Origin: Flectonema sp. DT1601
Lineage: Eukaryota > Euglenozoa > Diplonemea > Diplonemida > Diplonemidae
Assembly: GCA_964019425.1 (NCBI GenBank)
Contig: OZ025864.1
Location: 249,001-313,000 of the forward strand
Direction of reading: 5' to 3'
DNA: 64,000 nucleotides
Made by a program: the position numbers and the translations under genes. Shown in pieces: positions 57,301 to 62,848 of this stretch; the stretch's first letter is position 1, and every line of letters begins with the position of its first letter. The notes under the pieces are model-generated. The model saw only the letters and a list, made by a program, of their open reading frames with translations, had not been told where the DNA came from and did no database searches.

Positions 57301-60300
57301 CATCATCACAGAGCAACTTCTACTGAACAGAGTAAGAGAAAACATAATTTCAACAGACGCTATGGTTATAAGCATTGATAGCGATGAGCGATCAGGTTCT
57401 CTAATGCAACAATCAGTCATTTCGTTATCATCACCTGCTTATCTGATTTACACATCTGGTTCAACTGGTAAGCCTAAAGGAGTGTTAGTGTCTCATAGAG
57501 GATTGATTTCTCTTTGTCAAGATAATATAAAACAAAACATGACAGTAAACAAGCGAACTATGCAATTCGCGACTTGTTGTTTTGATGCATCTGTTTGGGA
57601 AATATTTACAACTTTAACATCGGGAGGAACACTCTGTTTGTGTGTTGAAGATGATAGATTAGGTGCAGACCTTGAATTGTATCTCAGATCTCAGCAAATT
57701 CAATCAGTGTTGTTCCCTCCATCATTGTTGGCAGTCACTAGTCAGTTTGATCTTTTTTCATTGGAAACAATCGTGACTGGAGGTGAGGCTTGTTCTAGTG
57801 AAACAGTTCAAAAGTGGGGAAGACATTCATATTCAAGATCCGTATCTCACAATCGATCCCATCACCGCAGACTAATCAACGCCTACGGTCCAACTGAAAA
57901 CACCGTAGTCGCTACTACTCATGAATTGCACTACAGTGATACTCAAACACCTATTGGGTTGCCAATATCAAATTGTAGTTGTTTGGTTATTCAAGAACGA
58001 AGTGGGAATGTTAATTTGTGTCCGATTGGAGTACCTGGAGAATTAGTTATTTCAGGTGATCAGATTGCGATTGAGTATTTGAATAGGAAGAGTTTAACGT
58101 TGGAGAAGTTTGTTAGCAATCCGTGGAGTCAATATATGGACCTCAAACAACAAACAGATATTATGTACAAAACGGGTGATCTGGTTAAGAGAGACGCCAT
58201 CACTGGTTCACTCATCTACATGGGTAGACTTGATCACCAGGTTAAGATTAGAGGATTTAGAGTTGAACTCGGTGAGATAGAATCAAAAATACGACGATCA
58301 CCAAACGTCATCGACAGCATTTGCACCGTAGACTCCGACGGCAACCTCGTAGCTTATATTCTTCACTCAGCTGATGTCGACATGGACTTTGAAGAAATCG
58401 ACTCGCAACTATCAGAGTCATTACCCAAATACATGTTACCATCTGCATATGTCTTCGTTACGCAGTTTATTTATGGAGGTGGAAAAGTTGATAGAAAAAA
58501 ATTACCAAAACCAAAACCAAGTGACTTCAAACATCCAACCAGCGACAATGCCGAAGACCAATTTTGCAAACCTTCATCGGAATTAGAGTGGTCGTTGCAT
58601 GCGATTTGGTGTACGATCCTCTCAAGAAGTGTCTTGAGTGACGATGATCTTATTAGTGTGAATGCTAATTTTTTTGATATCGGAGGTCATTCGTTGTTAG
58701 CTGTTAAACTGCTTAGTGAGATCCAAAATGAATTGGGATCAACGATTTCTTTGAAAAAGCTATTCGACAATCCGACGATTAAATCTGTTTCATTGGAATT
58801 ACAAAACAAACCATCGATTGTATCTCAGATAATACCAGTTTTGGTTAGAGATGAAGACTCAAAACCACCGTTATCATATGCACAACAACAGTTATGGGTT
58901 CAAAGTATTATGGATGGAGAAGGGGTTGGTTCATACACGATCCCAACAAGTATAGCCATAACAGGTCCGCTGAACGTCGATAAGTTCAAACAGGCATTCA
59001 CATCTGTAATTAAATTCCATGAAGGGTTTAGGACTATTTTTATGACCTATGAAAACGGACTTCCATATCAACGTATCAAACCATTCATTGGGGACGAATC
59101 ATACATAGAAGTGTTATCAGATACTGACTGTTTGAGTATTAAAAATAATTTTAAACTGTCGTCTTCGGAGAGACTTTTTCATGCTCAGCTGATACAAGGA
59201 CGAGATCAGTTCGTGTTCAACTTAAACATGCATCATATTATTGCTGATGGTTGGTCAGTTTCAGTTATTTTGGAGGATATTTGTAGATTGTATGCCGGAA
59301 ATGAAATTTTGAAATCACCTATTCAGTATTCGGATTATTCTTCGTGGCAGAGAAATGGTTTTGAGAGTTCTGAGTCGCTTCGTTATTGGGTTGAAAGTTT
59401 AAAAAATCCACCGCTGTTGGAACTACCGTCAGATATGCCACGTCCAATGCTGCAGTCATTCGAAGGATCAGTTGAAAAACTAGTAATCAATGATGCTGAG
59501 CTTATTTTTGGTATCAAAAACTTTCTTTCAAATTCAAAGGTCACGTTGTTCACTGCGACTCTCGCTGCTTTTTCAATACTGTTGAACAAGTACAGCAATC
59601 AAAATGACTTTGTTATTGGTGTTCCTATTGCTAACAGAGAAATGTTAGAGACTCAAAGAGTTGTCGGATTCTTTGTTAATACGGTTGCTGTTAGAGTTTG
59701 TTTCGATGATAAAATTAGTTTTTCTGAATTAGTTGAAATTATTTCAAAGACGATGATCAAAGCTCAACAACACCAAAACACACCATTTGATAAAGTCTTA
59801 GAAGGATTAAAATACAAACGCGATCCGTCGAGAAATCCTTTATTTCAAGTCATGTACGATCTCGCAAATGACGTTCAAAAAGAATTAACGATCGATGACA
59901 TCACTTTAGCTCCGATTGATGTTCCTACTCAAGGAGCAAAATTCGATTTAAACGTCACCGCGACAGCTTCAAAAAACGTCGAAGAAATATCATTTTCGTT
60001 CGAGTATTGCACGGCTTTGTTTAAAAAAGAAACGATTGTTGGGATGACGAAGTGTTTTAAGGAGATTTTAAAATCTGTTTTTTTGAATTATAAAAAAAAG
60101 AATTCAATCGTAACGATTAATTCTGTGAATATGATTTCTGAAGACACCCATCATCAGATCATCACTGAATGGAATGACACAAAGCGTTTTGACTTAAACT
60201 TCAAAACCAGTCGAATTCATGATCTTTGCGACAACATCTCAAAAACATATCCCGACAGTATAGCAATGGTTAACGGTGATGAGGTGTACAGCTATGAGTA

Positions 60301-62848
60301 TTTATCAACCTTGACTGATTTGCTTGCATGTAACTTTAGAAAAGAACTGAAGCTACCTGAACACTCAAAAGTTGGAATTCACTGTCCAAGGTCATCTCAA
60401 GGAGTGATATTGATGTTGTCGTTATGGAAAGCTGGATTGATTTATATTCCAATAAGCCTGACGCTTCCAGCTGATCGAGTGTTATACATCGCTAATGACT
60501 GTGACATGTCTTGTATTATATCAATGAATGAGAATGATGAGGTAATCAAAACACTCAGTTCTTCGATGAGGATTATTTCATACGAAACATTGCAATCTTT
60601 AGGAAACGATGATTCGATTGATTTTAACGTGTCGGGTGACCCTAATGAGTTGGCGTATATTCTGTACACCTCTGGATCAACTGGAAAACCAAAAGGAGTT
60701 AACATTCACCACGGAGGTATCACAAACATGGTTCTGGCTGAGGATAGTATTTATAATTTTACTGTGGGAGAAAGAGTTTTGGAATTCGCAAGTTTGTCGT
60801 TTGATTCGTCGTTTTCAGAGATATTCATGGCGTTGATCACCGGAGGTGTTTTATTTTTCGGAGATAGTCCTGATCAATATCTCGGTGATGAGCTTCTCAC
60901 CTACATTGAATGTCATCGAATTAACACCGCAACGTTATCACCGTCTGTCTTAGCCCTTCTAAACAGCTCAAGAAGCCAATCATTAAAACATTTAACAACC
61001 CTCATCTTAATGGGTGAAGCGTTACCCGTAGAGACTATGTTGGAATGGTTTCAACCTTGGAGGAGGTTTTATAATTCATACGGTCCAACTGAGTGTTCAG
61101 TTACGACAAATATTCATTTATGTACTGGGAGAGAGTCTGTACAAGTACCAATAGGAATGTCACTACCGAATTACACGACTTATATTTTAGATAAAAATCT
61201 AAACCCGGTTCCTCCTGGTGCTGTGGGTGAAATCTATCACGGAGGAGTTGGTGTTGCGATGGGTTATGTTAATCTACCTGACCAGACTCGTGAAAAATTC
61301 ATCCTCGATCCATTTCATAAAAACCTCAACATCTCTGGTACAATGTACAAGAGTGGTGATTTAGGAAAGTACACCATCGACGGAAATATCCTATTCCTCG
61401 GTCGTATTGATCACCAAGTAAAAATACGTGGACTCAGAATCGAACTTGGTGAAATTGAAGCTACGATAAGAGAAGTCTCTTCAGTAAAGGATTGTACTGT
61501 TGTTGTTTCAGAGATTAATAGTGAGAAGCAACTAGTTGCGTATTTCATCCCAACTGAGTCTTCGGTGGAAGAAGCCGATGCTGTCAACGACATCAGAAGT
61601 TCAGTCAGAATGAAATTACCTCCCTACATGGTACCAACTTATGTGATTCAGATCGATTCCTTCCCGTTGACACTTTCTGGTAAACTTGATAAGAAGAGGC
61701 TTCCAGAACCTGGTATAAATCACACAAACGATTCAGATTTAAACTATGAGGAACCCCTTCCGGGTATGGAGTCAGATATTGCAGTCATTTGGTGTGAGCA
61801 TTTCTCTGTAGCGAACATTGGAAGGAATAATTGTTTTTTTGAATGTGGAGGAACGTCGTTATCTGCTGTCAGATTGATCGCCAAACTAAAAAGGATTTTA
61901 AAAGTACCGACTTTGAGACTGCAGACTTTATTTATACACAGCACCATATCAGAACTTGCATCTGAAATAGCACTTTTACAGAACGACAACTTAGAGTCCA
62001 TAGCGACTCATGCTCAAAGTATAGAGATGAATATCTTGCAGTCAACACTTCCGAATTCACATTATCCGACGTGTGCTCTGTTGGAAGTAGTCCCTGAGAT
62101 GAACGATTCGATCGCTGAGATCATTGAAAACCGTCCTATGGCTACGTCACTGTATCGATTGTCGTCTGCTTATGATACTGAAATTATCATGTGTATAAAG
62201 GTTCCGTCATCTAGTCTATTAACAAAAGCTAAACTTTTAGCAGAAAAATTAGGAATTTCCAGGACGAAAATTGTGACGTCTCCTCTCAAAGAAAATAATG
62301 AATTTGATAACCAAACTGACACGAGGATTGATCAGCTGAGACTGTACTCAGCCCAAGCTGTTGGAATTGACAATTTAATTAAAAGGATTGACGGAGAAGT
62401 TCAGTTGAATTTAAATAATTTTACTGACAGTTCCCAATTTGCTGTATTAAATTTATTATCTAAACAATCAAAGGATATGGTGAGTGAGATTAAAATACTA
62501 AACAGCTGTAGTAACGATCTTATAACAAAAGGAGTTGTTAAGAATCTTGATTTTGGTAGAGTTGAAAGACTGATGTCGAGTGGTGATGTTGTCACGACGA
62601 TGCCAACTACTTCCATCGTCGAAATCAATCCTGTTGTGAGTTCCTTCTCAGTTCTCAATAATATGCAACCACAAGTACAACAAGTGTTGTTGCAGTCATA
62701 CGTTCCTTTTTCTGCTAATTTTAATTTCAATTTTGCGAAATCCAATTTCATTGAGGATCATGCTGCCATCATCAAAACAATGCTTGAAATGCCTGTACCA
62801 GCTGTAGTCATAGGACGAAAGCAATCTGCGAAAAAATTGGTTAATTAA
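1..62848 (+). CDS. Giant hybrid PKS-NRPS megasynthetase, 5' partial, 4 exons
   Basis: Spliced CDS: exons 1-27153, 27224-53007, 53083-54194 and 54276-62848, giving 20,873 residues before TAA. The first codon (TTG) is simply where the window cuts the gene; the reading frame is already inside PKS sequence, so the true start lies upstream. Domain order: KS tail - AT - KR - ACP - ACP - (C-A-T)x18 - unknown tail. It should work as a cytosolic assembly line: AT loads an extender unit, KR reduces the beta-keto group, and each NRPS module selects an amino acid (A), tethers it on phosphopantetheine (T) and condenses it (C). All three frame breaks have GT-AG borders, and splicing restores conserved motifs (NPLFQ-V, SR-YSGQ, SGSTG-KPKG), so they are introns and not frameshifts. 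No thioesterase, reductase or epimerase is present. Size and 18-module layout resemble fungal peptaibol synthetases; orthology is not established. The family assignment is certain; the exact product is unknown. Confidence 0.97.
361..1440 (+). other. PKS acyltransferase (AT) domain
   Basis: Residues about 121-480. PGTGAEW (128-134) is the N-terminal AT motif, GHSLGE at residues 212-217 holds the nucleophile Ser214, and His317 in IPLHNPQ is the likely catalytic partner. The C-terminal part shows FIELSCHSSLGQ and the post-AT signature LYQWDYKPYW, where YPFxxxxYW is usual. The AT loads a malonyl-type unit onto the carrier domains. The specificity loop (SIPLH) is neither the classical HAFH (malonyl) nor YASH (methylmalonyl), so I make no substrate call. 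Confidence 0.92.
1520..2880 (+). other. PKS ketoreductase (KR) domain with structural half
   Basis: Residues about 507-960. An N-terminal structural subdomain of about 200 residues precedes the catalytic Rossmann fold, which begins TGGFGGYG at residues 720-727. Ser851 (FGSVSAH) and Tyr864 (CYAAAN) are spaced by 13, the usual catalytic arrangement, so the domain looks active and should give a beta-hydroxyacyl group. The position where B-type KRs carry LDD reads LVK here. No dehydratase HxxxGxxxxP motif lies between AT and KR, so reduction probably stops at the alcohol. Confidence 0.9.
2971..3198 (+). other. Acyl carrier protein domain 1
   Basis: About 75 residues. The phosphopantetheine site is Ser1023 in MGVESMSL, and the helix after it reads VAIMQELSRKL. 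PKS-type ACPs usually show LGxDSL, so this is a variant. It is the first of two tandem carriers that are copies of each other. Confidence 0.88.
2996..3157 (+). repeat. ACP tandem repeat, copy 1
   Basis: A 162-bp stretch matches 3248-3409 with only a handful of differences at a spacing of 252 bp, which is exactly 84 codons. The repeat spans the core of the carrier helix bundle, including the Ser. Sequence on either side (helix 1 start and the end of helix 4) is not conserved, so the copied unit is smaller than the whole domain. Confidence 0.9.
3223..3450 (+). other. Acyl carrier protein domain 2
   Basis: The phosphopantetheine site is Ser1107 in MGVESMSL, exactly 84 residues after that of ACP1. 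It lies about 30 residues before the first condensation domain and so should hand the acyl chain to C1. Tandem ACPs are known in several PKS and PUFA synthases, where they raise flux or act redundantly; that role here is inference. Confidence 0.88.
3248..3409 (+). repeat. ACP tandem repeat, copy 2
   Basis: Partner of 2996-3157. Visible coding changes inside the unit are Asp to Glu (STPDAV/STPEAV) and Glu to Ala (PTEVPP/PTAVPP); the remaining differences are silent. Confidence 0.9.
3532..6591 (+). other. NRPS module 1 (C1-A1-T1), unfamiliar A code
   Basis: C1 spans 3532-4860. Its active-site motif reads CHIITDG (codons 3922-3942): the first His is Cys but the catalytic second His1309 is kept. 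C1 must accept the polyketide chain from ACP2, so divergence from peptide-type C domains is expected. A1 spans about 4900-6345 with SGSTGKPKG, FDISVMD, NCYGPTE, YDTGDL and A10 ASGKTDKKKL. The specificity residues, read by alignment to GrsA, are D-I-M-F-H-G-C-I-E-K, which match no code I know. T1 carries Ser2160 in GGNSLLA. Its adenylation core is shared with modules 5 and 11. Confidence 0.95.
5292..5952 (+). repeat. A-core family I, copy in A1
   Basis: A 661-bp block matching 18105-18765 and 37741-38401 with about three differences by eye. It starts just before the SGSTG loop and stops after the GYIGRPDL motif, shorter than the A5/A11 match. The block is GC-rich: bases 5641-5700 hold 37 G or C of 60. 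Confidence 0.95.
6640..9816 (+). other. NRPS module 2 (C2-A2-T2), predicted Thr
   Basis: C2 (6640-7900) has HHSVFDG at 7030-7050. A2 (about 7960-9545) has SGSTGKPKG, FDFSVWE, NMYGITE and A10 AQGKTDRRAL. Its code D-F-W-N-I-G-M-V-H-K is the classical bacterial threonine code at all ten positions, so Thr is the best-supported substrate in the gene. T2 has Ser3235 in GGHSLLA. Module 12 carries the same adenylation domain. Confidence 0.95.
7900..9390 (+). repeat. A-core family II (Thr), copy in A2
   Basis: A 1,491-bp block, the longest copied unit, matching 40520-42010 with about nine differences by eye. It begins at the C-A linker (ELHQTLVEWND) and ends shortly after A8, in AYLIKKD. A second short match (9490-9518) resumes near A10 after a region of different length. 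Confidence 0.95.
9886..13140 (+). other. NRPS module 3 (C3-A3-T3), Ser-like A code
   Basis: C3 has HHIIADG starting at 10276. A3 (about 11320-12870) has SGSTGHPKG, with His replacing the usual Lys in the loop, then FDVSIWE, DLYGPTE, YRTGDL and ISGKTDRKKL. The code D-V-W-H-G-S-L-I-E-K resembles known serine codes of the type DVWHLSLIDK, differing at two positions, so Ser is tentative. T3 has Ser4341 in MGGHSLLA. A short part of this A core is shared with module 7. Confidence 0.94.
11748..12031 (+). repeat. A-core family III, copy in A3
   Basis: A 284-bp block matching 24678-24961 with one difference. It covers motif A3 (SGSTGHPKG) through just past A4 (FDVSIWE). It is the shortest copied unit and is not GC-rich. 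Confidence 0.93.
13189..16260 (+). other. NRPS module 4 (C4-A4-T4), unfamiliar A code
   Basis: C4 has HHIVADG at 13561. A4 (about 14563-16000) has SGSTGKPKG, FDTSVME, NDYGPSE (Ser for the usual Thr), YKTGDL and HSGKVDRKKL. The code reads D-T-M-F-F-A-D-V-S-K, unlike any I recognise; the acidic residue at GrsA position 322 could point to a polar or basic side chain. T4 has Ser5383 in AGGHSLLI. This A domain is AT-rich throughout and has no near-identical copy in the window, which makes it a useful control for the copied ones. Confidence 0.94.
16318..19446 (+). other. NRPS module 5 (C5-A5-T5), same A core as module 1
   Basis: C5 has HHLIADG at 16705. A5 (about 17670-19170) carries the D-I-M-F-H-G-C-I-E code of module 1. 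Its A10 motif reads ASDKINRTQL where GK(T/V)DRKxL is usual: the Gly before the catalytic Lys is Asp, though the Lys is kept. T5 has Ser6441 in HGGHSLLA. Activity is likely but the A10 change is worth testing. Confidence 0.94.
18091..18924 (+). repeat. A-core family I, copy in A5
   Basis: An 834-bp block, nearly identical to 37727-38560 and running through the A8 hinge (KIRGFRIELQEIE). A1 shares only the first four-fifths, so at least two copying events with different end points are needed. Confidence 0.95.
19495..22745 (+). other. NRPS module 6 (C6-A6-T6), degenerate C domain
   Basis: C6 is the most divergent condensation domain. The first core motif reads SFAQIRMTT, lacking the RxW pattern, and the active site is HHLISDE (19915-19935), with Glu for the invariant Gly. 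A6 (about 20890-22490) has SGSTGKPKG, FDASISE, NSYGPTE and AGKVDRKRL; its code D-A-S-Q-A-M-S-V-S-K is unfamiliar. T6 has Ser7545 in GGDSIAA instead of GGHSLLA. The adenylation core is shared with module 10, and module 18 is an older relative. Confidence 0.94.
20849..22292 (+). repeat. A-core family IV, copy in A6
   Basis: A 1,444-bp block matching 34032-35475 with about six differences by eye. It starts at VVIKWNE in the C-A linker and ends about 16 codons after the A8 motif. It is strongly GC-rich (21721-21780: 35 G or C of 60). Confidence 0.95.
22819..26070 (+). other. NRPS module 7 (C7-A7-T7), Ser-like A code
   Basis: C7 has HHIISDG at 23236. A7 (about 24240-25800) has SGSTGHPKG, FDVSIWE, DLYGPTE, YRTGDL and VAGKTDRKKL, with the same D-V-W-H-G-S-L-I-E-K code as module 3, although only 284 bp of the two A domains are nearly identical. 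T7 has Ser8649 in HGGHSLLA. Confidence 0.94.
24678..24961 (+). repeat. A-core family III, copy in A7
   Basis: Partner of 11748-12031 (offset 12,930 bp). Downstream the two A domains stay similar in protein but diverge quickly in DNA. Confidence 0.93.
27154..27223 (+). other. Intron 1 (70 bp, phase 0)
   Basis: GTATGTG donor after CAG and a CACAG acceptor. Splicing joins LFQ to VLFMLHNA, the normal continuation of the C domain, while reading through gives a basic stretch and a stop at 27241. An A-run lies inside the intron and there is no polypyrimidine tract before the acceptor. Confidence 0.93.
27506..28909 (+). repeat. A-core family V, copy in A8
   Basis: A 1,404-bp block matching 47054-48454, starting at ERHQILVEWNE and ending after A8 at HDVIC. 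It holds an (AGC)5 Ser run at 27710-27724, one repeat longer than in the partner. Confidence 0.95.
29465..32612 (+). other. NRPS module 9 (C9-A9-T9), single-copy A domain
   Basis: C9 has HHIIADG at 29861. A9 (about 30860-32335) has SGSTGKPKG, FDASVWE, NLYGPTE, YRTGDL and SGKVDRNKL. The code reads D-A-W-L-V-A-L-I-Q-K, which suggests a hydrophobic pocket closed by a Gln; no firm substrate. T9 has Ser10809 in LGGHSLLA. No near-identical copy of A9 is present. Confidence 0.94.
32690..35950 (+). other. NRPS module 10 (C10-A10-T10), same A core as module 6
   Basis: C10 begins with an atypical first motif (SQSQQQIFDAC) but has a normal HHIVADG at 33080. A10 (about 34080-35680) shares its core and its D-A-S-Q-A-M-S-V-S code with module 6 and ends AAGKVDRKKL. 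T10 has Ser11917 in GGDSISA, the same unusual carrier signature as T6, although outside the core motif the two T domains differ widely. Confidence 0.94.
34032..35475 (+). repeat. A-core family IV, copy in A10
   Basis: Partner of 20849-22292 (offset 13,183 bp). Upstream C10 and downstream A-sub and T10 differ fully from module 6. Confidence 0.95.
36011..39090 (+). other. NRPS module 11 (C11-A11-T11), altered C active site
   Basis: C11 reads HHIIMDA (36365-36385): Ala replaces the invariant Gly of HHxxxDG. Its first motif is also off-consensus (TFSAQRIYML). A11 (about 37318-38790) is the third copy of the module 1/5 adenylation core with the same D-I-M-F-H-G-C-I-E code and a normal SGKTDRNLL end. 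T11 has Ser12965 in LGGHSLLA. Confidence 0.94.
37727..38560 (+). repeat. A-core family I, copy in A11
   Basis: Partner of 18091-18924 at a fixed offset of 19,636 bp. Sequence before the GAGGACTTACC start and after the ELQEIE codons is unrelated at DNA level. Confidence 0.95.
39167..42420 (+). other. NRPS module 12 (C12-A12-T12), predicted Thr
   Basis: C12 has HHIICDG at 39590. A12 (about 40580-42150) carries the exact D-F-W-N-I-G-M-V-H-K threonine code, with four or fewer amino-acid differences from A2 that I noticed, none at code positions. T12 has Ser14076 in LGGHSLTS. Modules 11-12 repeat the unknown-Thr order of modules 1-2. Confidence 0.95.
40520..42010 (+). repeat. A-core family II (Thr), copy in A12
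   Basis: Partner of 7900-9390 (offset 32,620 bp). The short second match lies at 42101-42129; its offset differs by 9 bp, so the A8-A10 interval differs by three codons. Confidence 0.95.
42467..45660 (+). other. NRPS module 13 (C13-A13-T13), Leu-like A code
   Basis: C13 has HHCICDG at 42893. A13 (about 43900-45390) has SGSTGKPKG, FDASVWE, NAYGPTE, YKTGDL and PGGKIDKQKL. The code D-A-W-L-V-G-A-V-I-K is two positions from one of the published leucine codes (DAWLYGAVMK), so an aliphatic residue is likely. T13 has Ser15156 in EGGHSLLA. The core is shared with module 15; module 17 is an older relative. Confidence 0.94.
44334..45211 (+). repeat. A-core family VI, copy in A13
   Basis: An 878-bp block matching 50856-51733 with about two differences by eye, the closest pair in the gene. 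It starts just before the SGSTG loop and ends after A8 in REDTPGD. Confidence 0.95.
45719..48925 (+). other. NRPS module 14 (C14-A14-T14), same A core as module 8
   Basis: C14 has HHIVSDG at 46142, with GES instead of GWS after it (also seen in C12). A14 (about 47105-48655) repeats the D-P-L-M-V-A-A-C-E code of module 8. T14 has Ser16248 in IGGHSLTA. The T domain also keeps the FEIGGHSL context of T8, but its DNA is clearly diverged. Confidence 0.94.
47054..48454 (+). repeat. A-core family V, copy in A14
   Basis: A 1,401-bp partner of 27506-28909. The Ser run is (AGC)4 at 47258-47269. About ten base differences plus this 3-bp change make it the most diverged of the long pairs. Confidence 0.95.
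48989..52200 (+). other. NRPS module 15 (C15-A15-T15), Leu-like A code
   Basis: C15 has HHIISDG at 49379. A15 (about 50400-51920) carries D-A-W-L-V-G-A-V-I-K, as in module 13, and ends PGGKVDKKIL. T15 has Ser17340 in LGGHSLLA. The N-terminal part of A15, before the SGSTG loop, resembles A13 only at protein level. Confidence 0.94.
50856..51733 (+). repeat. A-core family VI, copy in A15
   Basis: Partner of 44334-45211 (offset 6,522 bp, two modules apart). It is the last copied block; none of the sequence after 51733 takes part in near-identical sharing. Confidence 0.95.
53008..53082 (+). other. Intron 2 (75 bp, phase 2)
   Basis: GTATGG donor and CAACAG acceptor. Splicing recreates an Arg codon across the border and joins VLSR to YSGQTS, the usual C-domain sequence (compare NKYSGQ in C14). 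Two A-runs of 10 or more lie before the acceptor. Confidence 0.92.
54195..54275 (+). other. Intron 3 (81 bp, phase 1)
   Basis: GTATGT donor and AATCAG acceptor. Splicing recreates the second Gly of SGSTG and continues into KPKGVMLPH. An A-run of about 26 bases (54240-54265) sits just upstream of the acceptor, where a polypyrimidine tract would be expected. Confidence 0.93.
55640..58805 (+). other. NRPS module 17 (C17-A17-T17), Leu-like A code
   Basis: C17 has HHIVCDG at 56021. A17 (about 56990-58515) has SGSTGKPKG, FDASVWE, NAYGPTE, YKTGDL and GGGKVDRKKL. The code D-A-W-L-V-G-A-V-V-K is one residue from that of A13/A15 and near a leucine code. T17 has Ser19489 in IGGHSLLA. A short insertion rich in Ser, Arg and His (SYSRSVSHNRSHHRR) lies just before the NAYGPTE motif. 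Confidence 0.94.
58862..61985 (+). other. NRPS module 18 (C18-A18-T18), terminal module
   Basis: C18 has HHIIADG at 59231. A18 (about 60210-61710) has SGSTGKPKG, FDSSFSE, NSYGPTE, YKSGDL and SGKLDKKRL. The code D-S-S-T-I-M-S-V-T-K is related to A6/A10 but differs at several pocket positions. T18 has Ser20544 in CGGTSLSA; it holds the full-length chain and feeds the unknown C-terminal tail. Confidence 0.94.
61986..62845 (+). other. Unrecognised C-terminal tail (about 287 residues)
   Basis: Follows the last carrier domain, where a thioesterase, reductase or terminal condensation domain would normally sit. I see no GxSxG nucleophile elbow, no Rossmann GxxGxxG and no HHxxxDG. The sequence is rich in Ser, Asn and Leu, with several amphipathic stretches, a late aromatic patch (PFSANFNFNFAKSNF) and a basic end (GRKQSAKKLVN). 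It may be a divergent release domain, a docking segment for a separate release enzyme or a targeting tail. I do not recognise it. Confidence 0.7.

Noticed and set aside
1-62848. Bacterial origin of the contig
   Set aside because: Spliceosomal introns inside the gene, A/T homopolymer-rich flank, no ribosome binding sites and no operon neighbours. The gene family may still have a bacterial ancestry.
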